Source of the DNA: Microbulbifer sp. A4B17
Lineage (GTDB): Bacteria; Pseudomonadota; Gammaproteobacteria; Pseudomonadales; Cellvibrionaceae
Assembly (NCBI RefSeq): GCF_003076275.1
Contig: NZ_CP029064.1
Location: 4,134,001 to 4,198,000 of the forward strand
DNA length: 64,000 bases
Reading direction: 5' to 3'
The notes under the pieces are model-generated. The model was not told the DNA's origin. It did not search any database and was given only the letters and a program-made list of their open reading frames with translations. This document shows positions 1 through 7,420 of the stretch, in pieces (position 1 is the stretch's first letter; every line of letters begins with the position of its first letter). The translations under genes and the position numbers were made by a program.

Positions 1-1293
1 GTGAGAGACAAAATCCGGTGGGGCCACACGTCCCAACCACAGCAATAAAACTGCAGCAACAGCCCAGAAAGCAAAAATAGACAGGGGAGACTTTCGCTTC
101 TCAGCTTTCCCCTCAACAATTTTTACTTCTTCAGCAGCTTTCGCCGATGGCTGGGGTTGGGCAGAAATTTTTGGCGCGGGCGGGGGCCAGGTAATCTCAC
201 CAGATTTAACCACCGTGGCACCGCGAATAACTTCATCATCAAAGTTAAGGTCAATCTCCCCATCCTTTTCTGGAGTCAACTCCCCAAGCAGATGAGCAAG
301 ATTGGTGGAATACAAGCGTGAAGATTGAGCAGCTGCACGGCTGGGCAAATTGGTATAACCGAGAATGGTGACGCCATTGTGCTCCACTTTTTCATGAGCC
401 ACCGTATAGTCACAGTTACCACCCATTTCCGCCGCTAAATCCACGACCACAGAGCCCTTAGGCATACTGTCGACCATATCTGCAAGCCACAACTTGGGAG
501 CGGGTTTTCCCGGGATCAAGGCAGTAGTGATCACAATATCCACTTCTTTGGCCTGCTCGCGAAACAGTGCCATTTCAGCATCAATAAATTCCTTGGACAT
601 CTCCTTGGCATAACCACCGGAACCGGAGCCTTCTTCCTCAATCTCAACAGTAAGGAAGTCAGCCCCCATAGACTCCACCTGCTCGCGCACTTCAGCACGG
701 GTATCGAAGGCTCGCACAATAGCCCCCATACTTTTTGCCGTACCAATTGCGGAGAGGCCCGCTACGCCAGCACCAATAACAAGCACTTTTGCGGGGGGAA
801 TTTTTCCTGCTGCTGTGATCTGCCCGGTAAAGAAACGACCGAAATTATGAGCCGCTTCTACAACCGCACGATAACCGGCAATATTTGCCATGGAGCTGAG
901 CGCATCCATTTTTTGCGCACGGGAAATTCTTGGAATCGACTCAACCGCTAGTGCATTGATATCGCGCTCGGCGAGCTTCTGCAGGAACTCGGCATTTTGT
1001 GCCGGTTTCAGAAAGGCGATCAACGTAGCCCCTTTGGGAATCAAAACCAACTCTTGATCAGTTGGTGCTTGTACTTTTAGTACTATACCCGCATCGGCCA
1101 GGCACTGTTGTATATCCTCGCGGATTTCTGCACCGGCTTCAGCATAAGCTTCATCAGTAAAACTGGCCCTGTTACCAGCCCCCTTCTCCACCGCTACGGA
1201 AAAACCCAAATCGCGTAATCGTCTTACGCTATCGGGGGTTGCTGCAACGCGTGCTTCCCCCTCTGCGGTCTCTCTAGGTATGGCTATAATCAC
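1..1293 (-). CDS. pntA: NAD(P) transhydrogenase subunit alpha, 5' part, truncated by window edge
   Basis: This encodes the alpha subunit of the proton-translocating transhydrogenase of the inner membrane, which moves hydride between NADH and NADP+. The first 431 residues are present and the gene runs off the left edge. The start is a GTG at 1291-1293, preceded by AGAGGGG at normal spacing; the protein opens VIIAIPRETAEGEARVA, typical of the family. The dinucleotide-binding glycine motif VIGAGVAGLSAIG lies near residues 168-180. A hydrophobic helix (FAFWAVAAVLLLWLG) near residues 400-416 is the first membrane segment that follows the soluble domain in PntA. The family assignment is secure. The partner pntB would be expected to the left, outside the window. 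Confidence 0.95.
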   Translation of the reverse strand, partial: MIIAIPRETAEGEARVAATPDSVRRLRDLGFSVAVEKGAGNRASFTDEAYAEAGAEIREDIQQCLADAGIVLKVQAPTDQELVLIPKGATLIAFLKPAQNAEFLQKLAERDINALAVESIPRISRAQKMDALSSMANIAGYRAVVEAAHNFGRFFTGQITAAGKIPPAKVLVIGAGVAGLSAIGTAKSMGAIVRAFDTRAEVREQVESMGADFLTVEIEEEGSGSGGYAKEMSKEFIDAEMALFREQAKEVDIVITTALIPGKPAPKLWLADMVDSMPKGSVVVDLAAEMGGNCDYTVAHEKVEHNGVTILGYTNLPSRAAAQSSRLYSTNLAHLLGELTPEKDGEIDLNFDDEVIRGATVVKSGEITWPPPAPKISAQPQPSAKAAEEVKIVEGKAEKRKSPLSIFAFWAVAAVLLLWLGRVAPPDFVSH

Positions 1294-2013
1294 CGCCGTG
1301 CCCCTCTTAGTTGGTTTTATGAACTTACAGCTACATCTACCTCAAAAAGTATTGGATTGCCCAATTTATAAACAGATCGAGTGTAAACGTCGTCACGAGG
1401 TATGAAAAGAGGGATAACCTGATAGCCATAATTGGTGAAATTAATAAGACTACAAATGCAGGAAAGGCTATATAGAGCTGAGATGAATACCTACAAATCT
1501 GTCTCATCTGCAACCTTTTCTCTTTGAAAATGAATATTAACTACCCCTTGCCAGAAATACTTAAAAATACAGCTCTGTGAGTAATTTTCACTTCGCTACC
1601 CGGTAATTCATTAGAAAAGTTGAATCTAAAAAACAACCTTCTGTAGAACTGATACCACTGAATAATCAAAATTTCACAGGAAAACAGGCACTGTCAGCTA
1701 TTTTTTAAAGCAATAATCATCCCTTTCAGAGTATCAGGCTAACCAAATAATATCGATAAAGACTCCTTGCCTATTATATTTGTAATAAAAAATAAGGCGC
1801 CAAGTGATAGTCAATTCGTACCAGCTGTCAAAATGCAGATAAATCTGCCTTAGTAAAACCAGTTCACAGTTTTCTGTCCAAAAATTTGAGTAGGCCCCCT
1901 ACTTGTGCAGGAAAAACAATATCCGCAGAATGACGCACCAGGAAAAAGCAGTAACTACAAGATTTACCTCATGGAATTAGAGAAATATATTCACTCACCT
2001 GTTTCAGCGTATT
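1294..2013. other. AT-rich intergenic region between pntA and nasT
   Basis: About 720 bases separate the divergent pntA and nasT genes. No open frame with a plausible start, composition and ribosome site was found on either strand. Both promoters must lie here, but only the nasT-proximal element at 2014-2028 could be recognised. Confidence 0.6.
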
Positions 2014-2028
2014 TGGCACAACTATTGA
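2014..2028 (+). promoter_or_regulatory. Sigma-54-like promoter element upstream of nasT
   Basis: The sequence TGGCAC-AACTA-TTGA has the GG-N10-G architecture of sigma-54 promoters, but its -12 dinucleotide is GA instead of the usual GC. It starts 68 bases before nasT. The same TGGCAC-N5-TTGA arrangement recurs upstream of narK (3742-3756) and nirB (7266-7280), which makes chance unlikely. Sigma-54 use is inferred; the motif could instead be an activator site. Confidence 0.55.
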
Positions 2029-2081
2029 TTAAAAATTGGGAAAGCCCAATAAAAATTATTAGATGAGCGCCGCTGTAAACT

Positions 2082-2669
2082 GTGACTAATCCAAGCCCTG
2101 GAATCATGCTGGTTGATGACGATCCCGAGCGAGCCCACTTGGTTTGTGAGCGATTACGTGCTGCTGGCTACAGTGTTCTCGCACAGATTAGCAGTGCTGA
2201 AGGGCTGCTCTTCCAGGTTGAGAAATACCGTCCAGATATTGTGCTGATTGATATCGAATCTCCAGACCGGGATATTTTAGAAAGCCTGGCCATAGTCAAT
2301 CGAGAAGCCCCTACTCCGGTAGCCATGTTTTCGAGTAGCGGCAATGCAGACTTTATCAGCCGCGCTGTCGACTCTGGTGTGAGTGCATATATGGCTGAGG
2401 GAATAACCCCTGAGCGCGTGGCACCGGCGATAGAAATCGCCATGGCACAATTCAAACACTTCCAACAATTGCGCCTGTCTCTTGAACGCACCAAGCAGCA
2501 ACTAACTGAGCGAAAAGCCATCGAGCGGGCTAAAGGCCTATTAATGGCGAAGAAAAACCTCAGTGAAGAGGATGCCCATAAAACCCTGCGCAACCTCGCA
2601 ATGAACAGTAACTCAACTATTCATGCAGTTGCTGAGCAAATTATTCACTATTTCCAGAATGAGCGTTAG
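2082..2669 (+). CDS. nasT: NasT-like ANTAR response regulator (transcription antiterminator)
   Basis: Residues 1-125 form a receiver domain, with the acidic cluster VDDD near residue 12 and the expected phospho-acceptor region VLIDIE. The C-terminal third is an ANTAR RNA-binding domain containing ERKAIERAKGLLMAKKNLSEE-type helices. In NasST systems NasT binds hairpins in the leader RNA of nitrate assimilation operons and prevents termination; NasS holds it inactive without nitrate. The reading frame opens at GTG 2082. An ATG at 2106 (MLVDDD) is the alternative start and has GGAA before it. The gene overlaps nasS by 11 bases, so the two are co-transcribed. The family is certain; the targets are inferred from the structured leaders of narK and nirB. 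Confidence 0.9.
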   Translation: MTNPSPGIMLVDDDPERAHLVCERLRAAGYSVLAQISSAEGLLFQVEKYRPDIVLIDIESPDRDILESLAIVNREAPTPVAMFSSSGNADFISRAVDSGVSAYMAEGITPERVAPAIEIAMAQFKHFQQLRLSLERTKQQLTERKAIERAKGLLMAKKNLSEEDAHKTLRNLAMNSNSTIHAVAEQIIHYFQNER

Positions 2670-3741
2670 AGTACCGATGTCAGCCCTTCTGTGCCCGGAA
2701 AAGAAGACCGTCAAACTGCTTTACTTACGCCTGACCGACAGCGCACCGCTGATTGTCGCTCAGGAACGAGGCTACTTCCAAAAATATGGATTAAAGGTAC
2801 AGCTGCAAAGAGAGACAAGCTGGGCCACCCTGAGGGATAAATTAATTGCTCGTAAAGCGGATGCTGCAGCGATGCTCGCCCCCATGCCTCTGACGCTGGA
2901 ACAAGCATTACCTAATTGCCACGAACGGTTATTAACTGGATTAATTCTCAGCTGTAACGGTAACGCTATTACCTTATCGGCTGAGTTATTCCAGCGTCTG
3001 CAAAATTACTGCGATGGTGATTCGCAAAGTGATATTGCCTCGGCACTGAAGCGTTACCTTCACGATAATAAATCCCCCCCCACAGTCAGGCTAGCTACGG
3101 TGTATCCTTTTTCCAGCCACAGCCTACAATTGCGCTACTGGTTGCGATCCGCCGATATCGATCCCGACCGGGATATAAAACTGGTTGTACTACCACCCGA
3201 ACAAATGCTGGAGAACCTTCACAGTGGCGTCATAGATGGCTACTGCGTCGGCGAGCCCTGGAATTCCCTCGCCGCACATAAAGGGTCCGGCGTGGTTGTT
3301 GCAGCCTGCAATACACTGCTGCCAGCCATGCCGGAGAAAGTCCTGACTGTTACCGACAGCTGGCATCAAGCTAACCCCGCAACCCACCTGGCGCTCAGGG
3401 CTGCCCTTCTTCAAGCCTGTACCTGGCTTGCCACACGTGCAAATAGGGGAGTAGCTGCGAGGCTTTTATCCCAGGGGCAGTACCTCAACCTGCCTGAAGA
3501 TCTGATCCAACGCTCCCTCAATGACCAGCTTCTCTATCGGCGCGACCGCCATATCCTCGCCAATCCCGGCTGGCACCTCTTTGCTCATATCGATAACGAC
3601 TGCGGTCGCCCAAGTCAGGAAAAAGCTTGGCAACTTCTGGAAATGTATTCAAATCTGGAGGACTCAAAATTCCGAGCCGCTGAAGCCTTCCGTACAGATC
3701 TCTACCGACAAACAGTGGACTTCCTGCTCGCAAATAAATAG
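2659..3741 (+). CDS. nasS: NasS-like nitrate sensor, NrtA-type soluble binding protein
   Basis: This belongs to the NrtA/CmpA nitrate-binding family but has no signal peptide or lipobox, so it should be cytoplasmic. That is the hallmark of NasS, which binds NasT and releases it when nitrate or nitrite is bound. The body begins VKLLYLRLTDSAPLIVAQERG and shows the periplasmic-binding-protein pattern (LATVYPFSSHSLQLRYWLR, VIDGYCVGEPWNS). The frame is open from 2623, but the start at ATG 2659 (or ATG 2677) fits better because it leaves only a short overlap with nasT. No permease or ATPase genes of a nitrate ABC importer are nearby, which supports a sensory role over transport. Confidence 0.88.
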   Translation: MSVRVPMSALLCPEKKTVKLLYLRLTDSAPLIVAQERGYFQKYGLKVQLQRETSWATLRDKLIARKADAAAMLAPMPLTLEQALPNCHERLLTGLILSCNGNAITLSAELFQRLQNYCDGDSQSDIASALKRYLHDNKSPPTVRLATVYPFSSHSLQLRYWLRSADIDPDRDIKLVVLPPEQMLENLHSGVIDGYCVGEPWNSLAAHKGSGVVVAACNTLLPAMPEKVLTVTDSWHQANPATHLALRAALLQACTWLATRANRGVAARLLSQGQYLNLPEDLIQRSLNDQLLYRRDRHILANPGWHLFAHIDNDCGRPSQEKAWQLLEMYSNLEDSKFRAAEAFRTDLYRQTVDFLLANK

Positions 3742-3756
3742 TGGCACACTAATTGA
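3742..3756 (+). promoter_or_regulatory. Sigma-54-like promoter element upstream of narK
   Basis: TGGCAC-ACTAA-TTGA overlaps the last base of the nasS stop codon. It has GG-N10-GA spacing and is the second of three copies of this element in the nitrate block. A start about 12 bases downstream would give a leader of roughly 150 bases before narK, long enough to hold the hairpins and terminator seen there. Confidence 0.55.
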
Positions 3757-3772
3757 ATGGAAATAATTCGAT

Positions 3773-3841
3773 GATGCAATTGCCTTCCCTCAGGCGCATC
3801 AGCGCGGTGAAGCGGTTGTTCGCCGAACATAACGGGCAACG
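3773..3841 (+). promoter_or_regulatory. Structured leader RNA upstream of narK, candidate NasT target
   Basis: Several helices can be drawn. GATGC (3773-3777) pairs with GCATC (3796-3800), enclosing GCCT-TCCCTC-AGGC (3782-3795). GTTGTTCG pairs with CGGGCAAC further on. This crowded folding just upstream of an intrinsic terminator matches the layout of NasT/NasR antitermination leaders. The hexaloops do not carry the A1/G4 signature known for ANTAR targets, so NasT binding here is an inference from context. Confidence 0.45.
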
Positions 3842-3887
3842 AAGTCCATTGTCTGCAGCTAACCAGCTGCAGCCTTGGGCTTTTTTT
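3842..3887 (+). terminator. Intrinsic terminator in the narK leader
   Basis: AAGTCCA (3842-3848) pairs with TTGGGCTT (3875-3882), and CTGCAGCT pairs perfectly with AGCTGCAG around an AACC loop (3853-3872). Seven T residues follow (3881-3887). It sits between a promoter-like element and narK, not after a gene, so it is more likely an attenuator read through when NasT is active than an end-of-operon terminator for nasS. Confidence 0.75.
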
Positions 3888-3920
3888 GTGCCTGGGAATT
3901 AGCAAACAAAGGAAATGCGC

Positions 3921-5384
3921 ATGTCCAGTGACTCACTCAATCTATTCTCGTTCCGCGGGAAGATAAAAGTTCTCCACCTAACCTGGGTGGCCTTCTTTAT
4001 CACTTTCTTTGCCTGGTTTAACCACGCCCCCCTGTTAATGGCCATCTCAAAAAGCCTTTCATTAACACCGGACCAGGTAAAAACCCTGCTGATTTTAAAT
4101 GTCGCCCTAACAATTCCCGCACGTATTGTGATCGGGATGCTTACCGATAAATATGGCCCCAGGCTTACTTACTCACTACTGCTGGCAATCGGCAGTGTGC
4201 CCTGTTTTATTTTTGCCCTGGCAGATAACTTTATGCAGGCGGCAATTGGACGTTTCCTGTTGGGCTTTATTGGCGCGGGCTTTGTTGTGGGAATTCGCAT
4301 GGTGTCAGAGTGGTTCCCCGCCCGCCAGTTGGGCACGGCTGAGGGTATCTATGGAGGCTGGGGAAATTTTGGCTCGGCAGCCGCCGCCATGTCCCTACCC
4401 ACCATCGCTCTGTTCTTTGGCGGTGATAACGGCTGGCGCTACGCTATTGGCCTCACCGGTGTTATCGCACTGATTTATAGCGTAATTTATTACTTCTCAG
4501 TGACTGATACTCCCAAGGGTTCAACCTATTTCAAACCAAAAAAAATCGGCGCAATGGAAGTAACCAGCAGCGGCGACTTTATCCTGCTACTGGTGATGAA
4601 AGTGCCCATGTATGCGGCGCTGGCCTTGCTCACCTGGAAATTATCCAGCGGGGTAGCATTAATATCCAACCTTACCGCCAACCTGATTTATACCGGCCTG
4701 GCATTACTCTATCTTCTGGATGCACGTAAAACCTACAGCATTAATCGAGAGGTGCTCAGCAACCCTCCGGCACCCGTTCACCGCTATAAGTTTAAGCAAG
4801 TAGCCGTTTTGAATCTGCTCTACTTCGCAACTTTCGGTTCCGAGTTAGCAGTGGTGTCCATGCTGCCACTATTTTTCTCCGAGACCTTTACCCTTGATCC
4901 GGTAAAAGCCGGTTTGCTGGCCTCCGCCTATGCCTTTATGAATCTGATGTCGCGCCCTGCCGGCGGGTTAATCAGTGACCGCTGGGGGCGGAAGTCCACC
5001 CTGTTGGTTCTTACTGCTGGCCTGGCACTAGGCTATTTCACCATGAGCCTGATTGACGCCGAATGGCCACTGTACCTGGCGGTAGCTGCCGCTATGGCCT
5101 GCTCTTTCTTTGTACAGGCTGGGGAAGGTGCTGTATTCGCTGTAGTGCCTTTAATCAAACGCCGCCTCACCGGGCAGATTGCTGGTATGACCGGTGCCTA
5201 TGGTAATGTGGGTGCGGTTTTCTATCTCACCGTTCTGAGCATGGTGTCTTACCAGACCTTTTTCCTGGTAATCTGTGCTACTGCACTGCTCGGCTTTGCC
5301 GCACTGCTTCTACTGGAAGAACCAGAGGGACAAATGGCAGAAGTACACCCTGATGGCAGCGTCTCCATGATTGATGTCGCCTGA
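3921..5384 (+). CDS. narK: Nitrate/nitrite transporter, NarK family MFS
   Basis: This is an inner-membrane major facilitator protein of about 488 residues with 12 predicted helices. The family signature regions are present: [17 protein letters not shown] in helix 1, [14 protein letters not shown] after helix 2, and [16 protein letters not shown], the nitrate-signature region of helix 5. The second half contains [15 protein letters not shown]. The start is taken as ATG 3921, because AAGGA (3909-3913) is then 7 bases away; the in-frame ATG at 3915 is too close. It lies between the nitrate sensor pair and the nitrite reductase genes, so assimilatory nitrate uptake is the likely role. The next gene overlaps its end. 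Confidence 0.93.
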   Translation: MSSDSLNLFSFRGKIKVLHLTWVAFFITFFAWFNHAPLLMAISKSLSLTPDQVKTLLILNVALTIPARIVIGMLTDKYGPRLTYSLLLAIGSVPCFIFALADNFMQAAIGRFLLGFIGAGFVVGIRMVSEWFPARQLGTAEGIYGGWGNFGSAAAAMSLPTIALFFGGDNGWRYAIGLTGVIALIYSVIYYFSVTDTPKGSTYFKPKKIGAMEVTSSGDFILLLVMKVPMYAALALLTWKLSSGVALISNLTANLIYTGLALLYLLDARKTYSINREVLSNPPAPVHRYKFKQVAVLNLLYFATFGSELAVVSMLPLFFSETFTLDPVKAGLLASAYAFMNLMSRPAGGLISDRWGRKSTLLVLTAGLALGYFTMSLIDAEWPLYLAVAAAMACSFFVQAGEGAVFAVVPLIKRRLTGQIAGMTGAYGNVGAVFYLTVLSMVSYQTFFLVICATALLGFAALLLLEEPEGQMAEVHPDGSVSMIDVA

Positions 5385-7146
5385 TAACGGTACATCAATC
5401 ACAGTGGGCTCCTCTAATGAAGGGCCCCCAGCAGCTGGCAGTTCGCAATGCAATAACAGGGCACTGCAATTGTTCAGTGCCTCCTGCGCTGGCCATCGCC
5501 AACACAACGACGATGCCTGCGCAGTGCGACTGCCTGAAGGTGCAGAATTACAGCGCCACGGCAGCCTCGCCGCGGTGGCCGACGGCGTTGCCAATGCCGA
5601 AGCCGGCGGTGAAGCAGCCCGCGCCGCCATCAATGGATTTTTCTCCGACTATTACAGCACCCCGGAAACCTGGTCCACTAAGCATGCCGTTGCAAGGGTT
5701 TTACACTCTCTCAACAGCTGGCTATTTCGACAAAGTGGTGGCAGTGCCGAGATTAAACGGGGCTGGTTAACTACTTTTTCCGCGGCAATATTTAAAGGGA
5801 GCAGCGCTCACCTGATTCATATTGGTGACTCCCGAATCTACCGACTGCGCGATGAAAAGTTAGAGTGCCTGAGCCGCGATCACAGCCACAGACTTGGACC
5901 TGGACGCACCTTTTTGAGCCGAGCCCTGGGTATGGATGCCCATATTGATGTGGATTACCGCTGCGAAGAATTGCAGCCCGGAGATGTTTTCCTGATTAGC
6001 AGTGATGGTATCCACGATTTCCTGACGGATCGTGAAATAGTCGAACTACTCCTCAACTTCTCCGAACTCACCCCCCAACGATTGATCGATAAAGCCCTAC
6101 AAGCAGGCTCTACCGACAACTTAAGTGCTGTCATTTGCCGGGTTAATTCTGTGGGGCTTCCTCAGTGCGACGAACTGGCTATGCGAAATCGGGAATTACC
6201 CTTCGCACCAGATCTGCACCCCGGACAACGGCTCGACAACTTCATTATTTTACAGGAACTACATGCCAGTAGCCGGAGCCACCTGTACCTGGCTAGAGAC
6301 CAGGAAACCGACTCACTTCGAGTGATAAAAACCCCCTCAGTCAATTTTTGTGATGATCCACTTTATATAGAGCGATTTATTGCTGAGGAATGGACAGGAC
6401 GGCGAATCTCCCACCCCGGAATTATTAAAGTTTTTGCACCGGCTAAAGAACGGCGCTGTCTTTATCATATTCTCGAATATATTGAAGGACAAACCTTGCG
6501 TCAGTGGATGCAATTAAACCCCCAACCACCGATTCCCCAAGTGAGGGAATTACTGAGCCAGTTGGTCAGCGCGCTACGGAGCCTGCAGCGAATGGAAATC
6601 GTACACGGTGACCTCAAGCCAGAAAATATTATGATGCGTCACGATGGGCGATTGGTAATCATCGATCTCGGCGGCGCCGATGGGCCTGGGCTCAGGGAGC
6701 AGTTACACCTGTCTGGTGAATGTGCTCCCGGCAGCAAAAATTATGCTGCTCCTGAATTCTTTTTTGGCGATAGCGCCAGCCACCGTTCTGATATCTTTTC
6801 ACTTGGTGTTATCGCTTACGAATTACTCACTGGTAAGTATCCCTACCCAGAGCGCTTGGGCAGCTATCATTACCAACTGAAAAGTTACAGCCAAATGCGC
6901 TTCAACCGCGCTTCTTTGTATCGAGACGACATTCCCTATTGGATTGACGGTGCTCTGCAAAAAGCCTGTGCAGCAGATCCCAAGAAACGCTACAACGCAC
7001 TGTCAGAGTTTATTCATGACCTGCAAACTCCCAACCCTGAATTCAAGCCACCACAAAAACGTCCACTACTGGAAAGTAACCCGCTACTTATTTGGCAGCT
7101 GTTAACAGTAATTTTACTGCTGTCCCATCTTTTCTATTTATTTTAG
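5374..7146 (+). CDS. Membrane-anchored PP2C phosphatase-Ser/Thr kinase fusion
   Basis: The N-terminal half (about residues 35-255) is a PP2C-type protein phosphatase, with [32 protein letters not shown] and GSTDNLSAV metal-binding motifs. The second half (about residues 290-555) is a Hanks-type kinase, with [12 protein letters not shown] as catalytic loop and IDLGG in place of the usual DFG. A single C-terminal hydrophobic helix ([20 protein letters not shown]) suggests a tail anchor with both enzymes facing the cytoplasm. The ORF overlaps narK by 11 bases, so it is translated with the nitrate transporter. Fusions of this type occur in nitrate assimilation clusters of other proteobacteria, but their substrates are unknown to me. 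TTG 5371 is an alternative start. Confidence 0.88.
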   Translation: MSPDNGTSITVGSSNEGPPAAGSSQCNNRALQLFSASCAGHRQHNDDACAVRLPEGAELQRHGSLAAVADGVANAEAGGEAARAAINGFFSDYYSTPETWSTKHAVARVLHSLNSWLFRQSGGSAEIKRGWLTTFSAAIFKGSSAHLIHIGDSRIYRLRDEKLECLSRDHSHRLGPGRTFLSRALGMDAHIDVDYRCEELQPGDVFLISSDGIHDFLTDREIVELLLNFSELTPQRLIDKALQAGSTDNLSAVICRVNSVGLPQCDELAMRNRELPFAPDLHPGQRLDNFIILQELHASSRSHLYLARDQETDSLRVIKTPSVNFCDDPLYIERFIAEEWTGRRISHPGIIKVFAPAKERRCLYHILEYIEGQTLRQWMQLNPQPPIPQVRELLSQLVSALRSLQRMEIVHGDLKPENIMMRHDGRLVIIDLGGADGPGLREQLHLSGECAPGSKNYAAPEFFFGDSASHRSDIFSLGVIAYELLTGKYPYPERLGSYHYQLKSYSQMRFNRASLYRDDIPYWIDGALQKACAADPKKRYNALSEFIHDLQTPNPEFKPPQKRPLLESNPLLIWQLLTVILLLSHLFYLF

Positions 7147-7265
7147 CGTTAGCACACAATATTCGATTAAGCCCTTTTGCAGCGCAGAAAAATAATTAAA
7201 TGCACCACATTGTCGCAAAAATTGTGGACAATCAGGCCAAAACACCATTATTACTAATAAAAAAT

Positions 7266-7280
7266 TGGCACAGAGTTTGA
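7266..7280 (+). promoter_or_regulatory. Sigma-54-like promoter element upstream of nirB
   Basis: TGGCAC-AGAGT-TTGA shows GG-N10-GA spacing. It is the third copy of the element shared with nasT and narK, and is followed by AT as at narK. Transcription from about 7291 would give a 130-base nirB leader containing the hairpins described at 7317-7414. Confidence 0.55.
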
Positions 7281-7316
7281 ATGTATTTAATTACCAACAA
7301 ATTAATCCCCCTTACG

Positions 7317-7414
7317 AGGCAACGGCGCCTGTACTCTTCGGCAGAAGAGGAGGCCCCCTTGCCATTCCAGTCGGGCTCATTCTCTGCCGAACAAAACGAA
7401 TCGAGACGGCAGGA
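7317..7414 (+). promoter_or_regulatory. Switch-like nirB leader RNA with ANTAR-type hexaloop
   Basis: A first hairpin, AGGC-AACGGC-GCCT (7317-7330), has a hexaloop with A at position 1 and G at position 4, the signature reported for ANTAR-protein targets. A second hairpin, CTCTTC-GGCA-GAAGAG, is at 7334-7349. TTCGGCAGA (7338-7346) is perfectly complementary to TCTGCCGAA (7383-7391), and CTGCCG (7384-7389) can pair instead with CGGCAG (7407-7412), which overlaps the AGGA ribosome site (7411-7414). The helices are mutually exclusive. The folding is read by eye and regulation by NasT is inferred. Confidence 0.5.
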
Positions 7415-7420
7415 TTGTAA

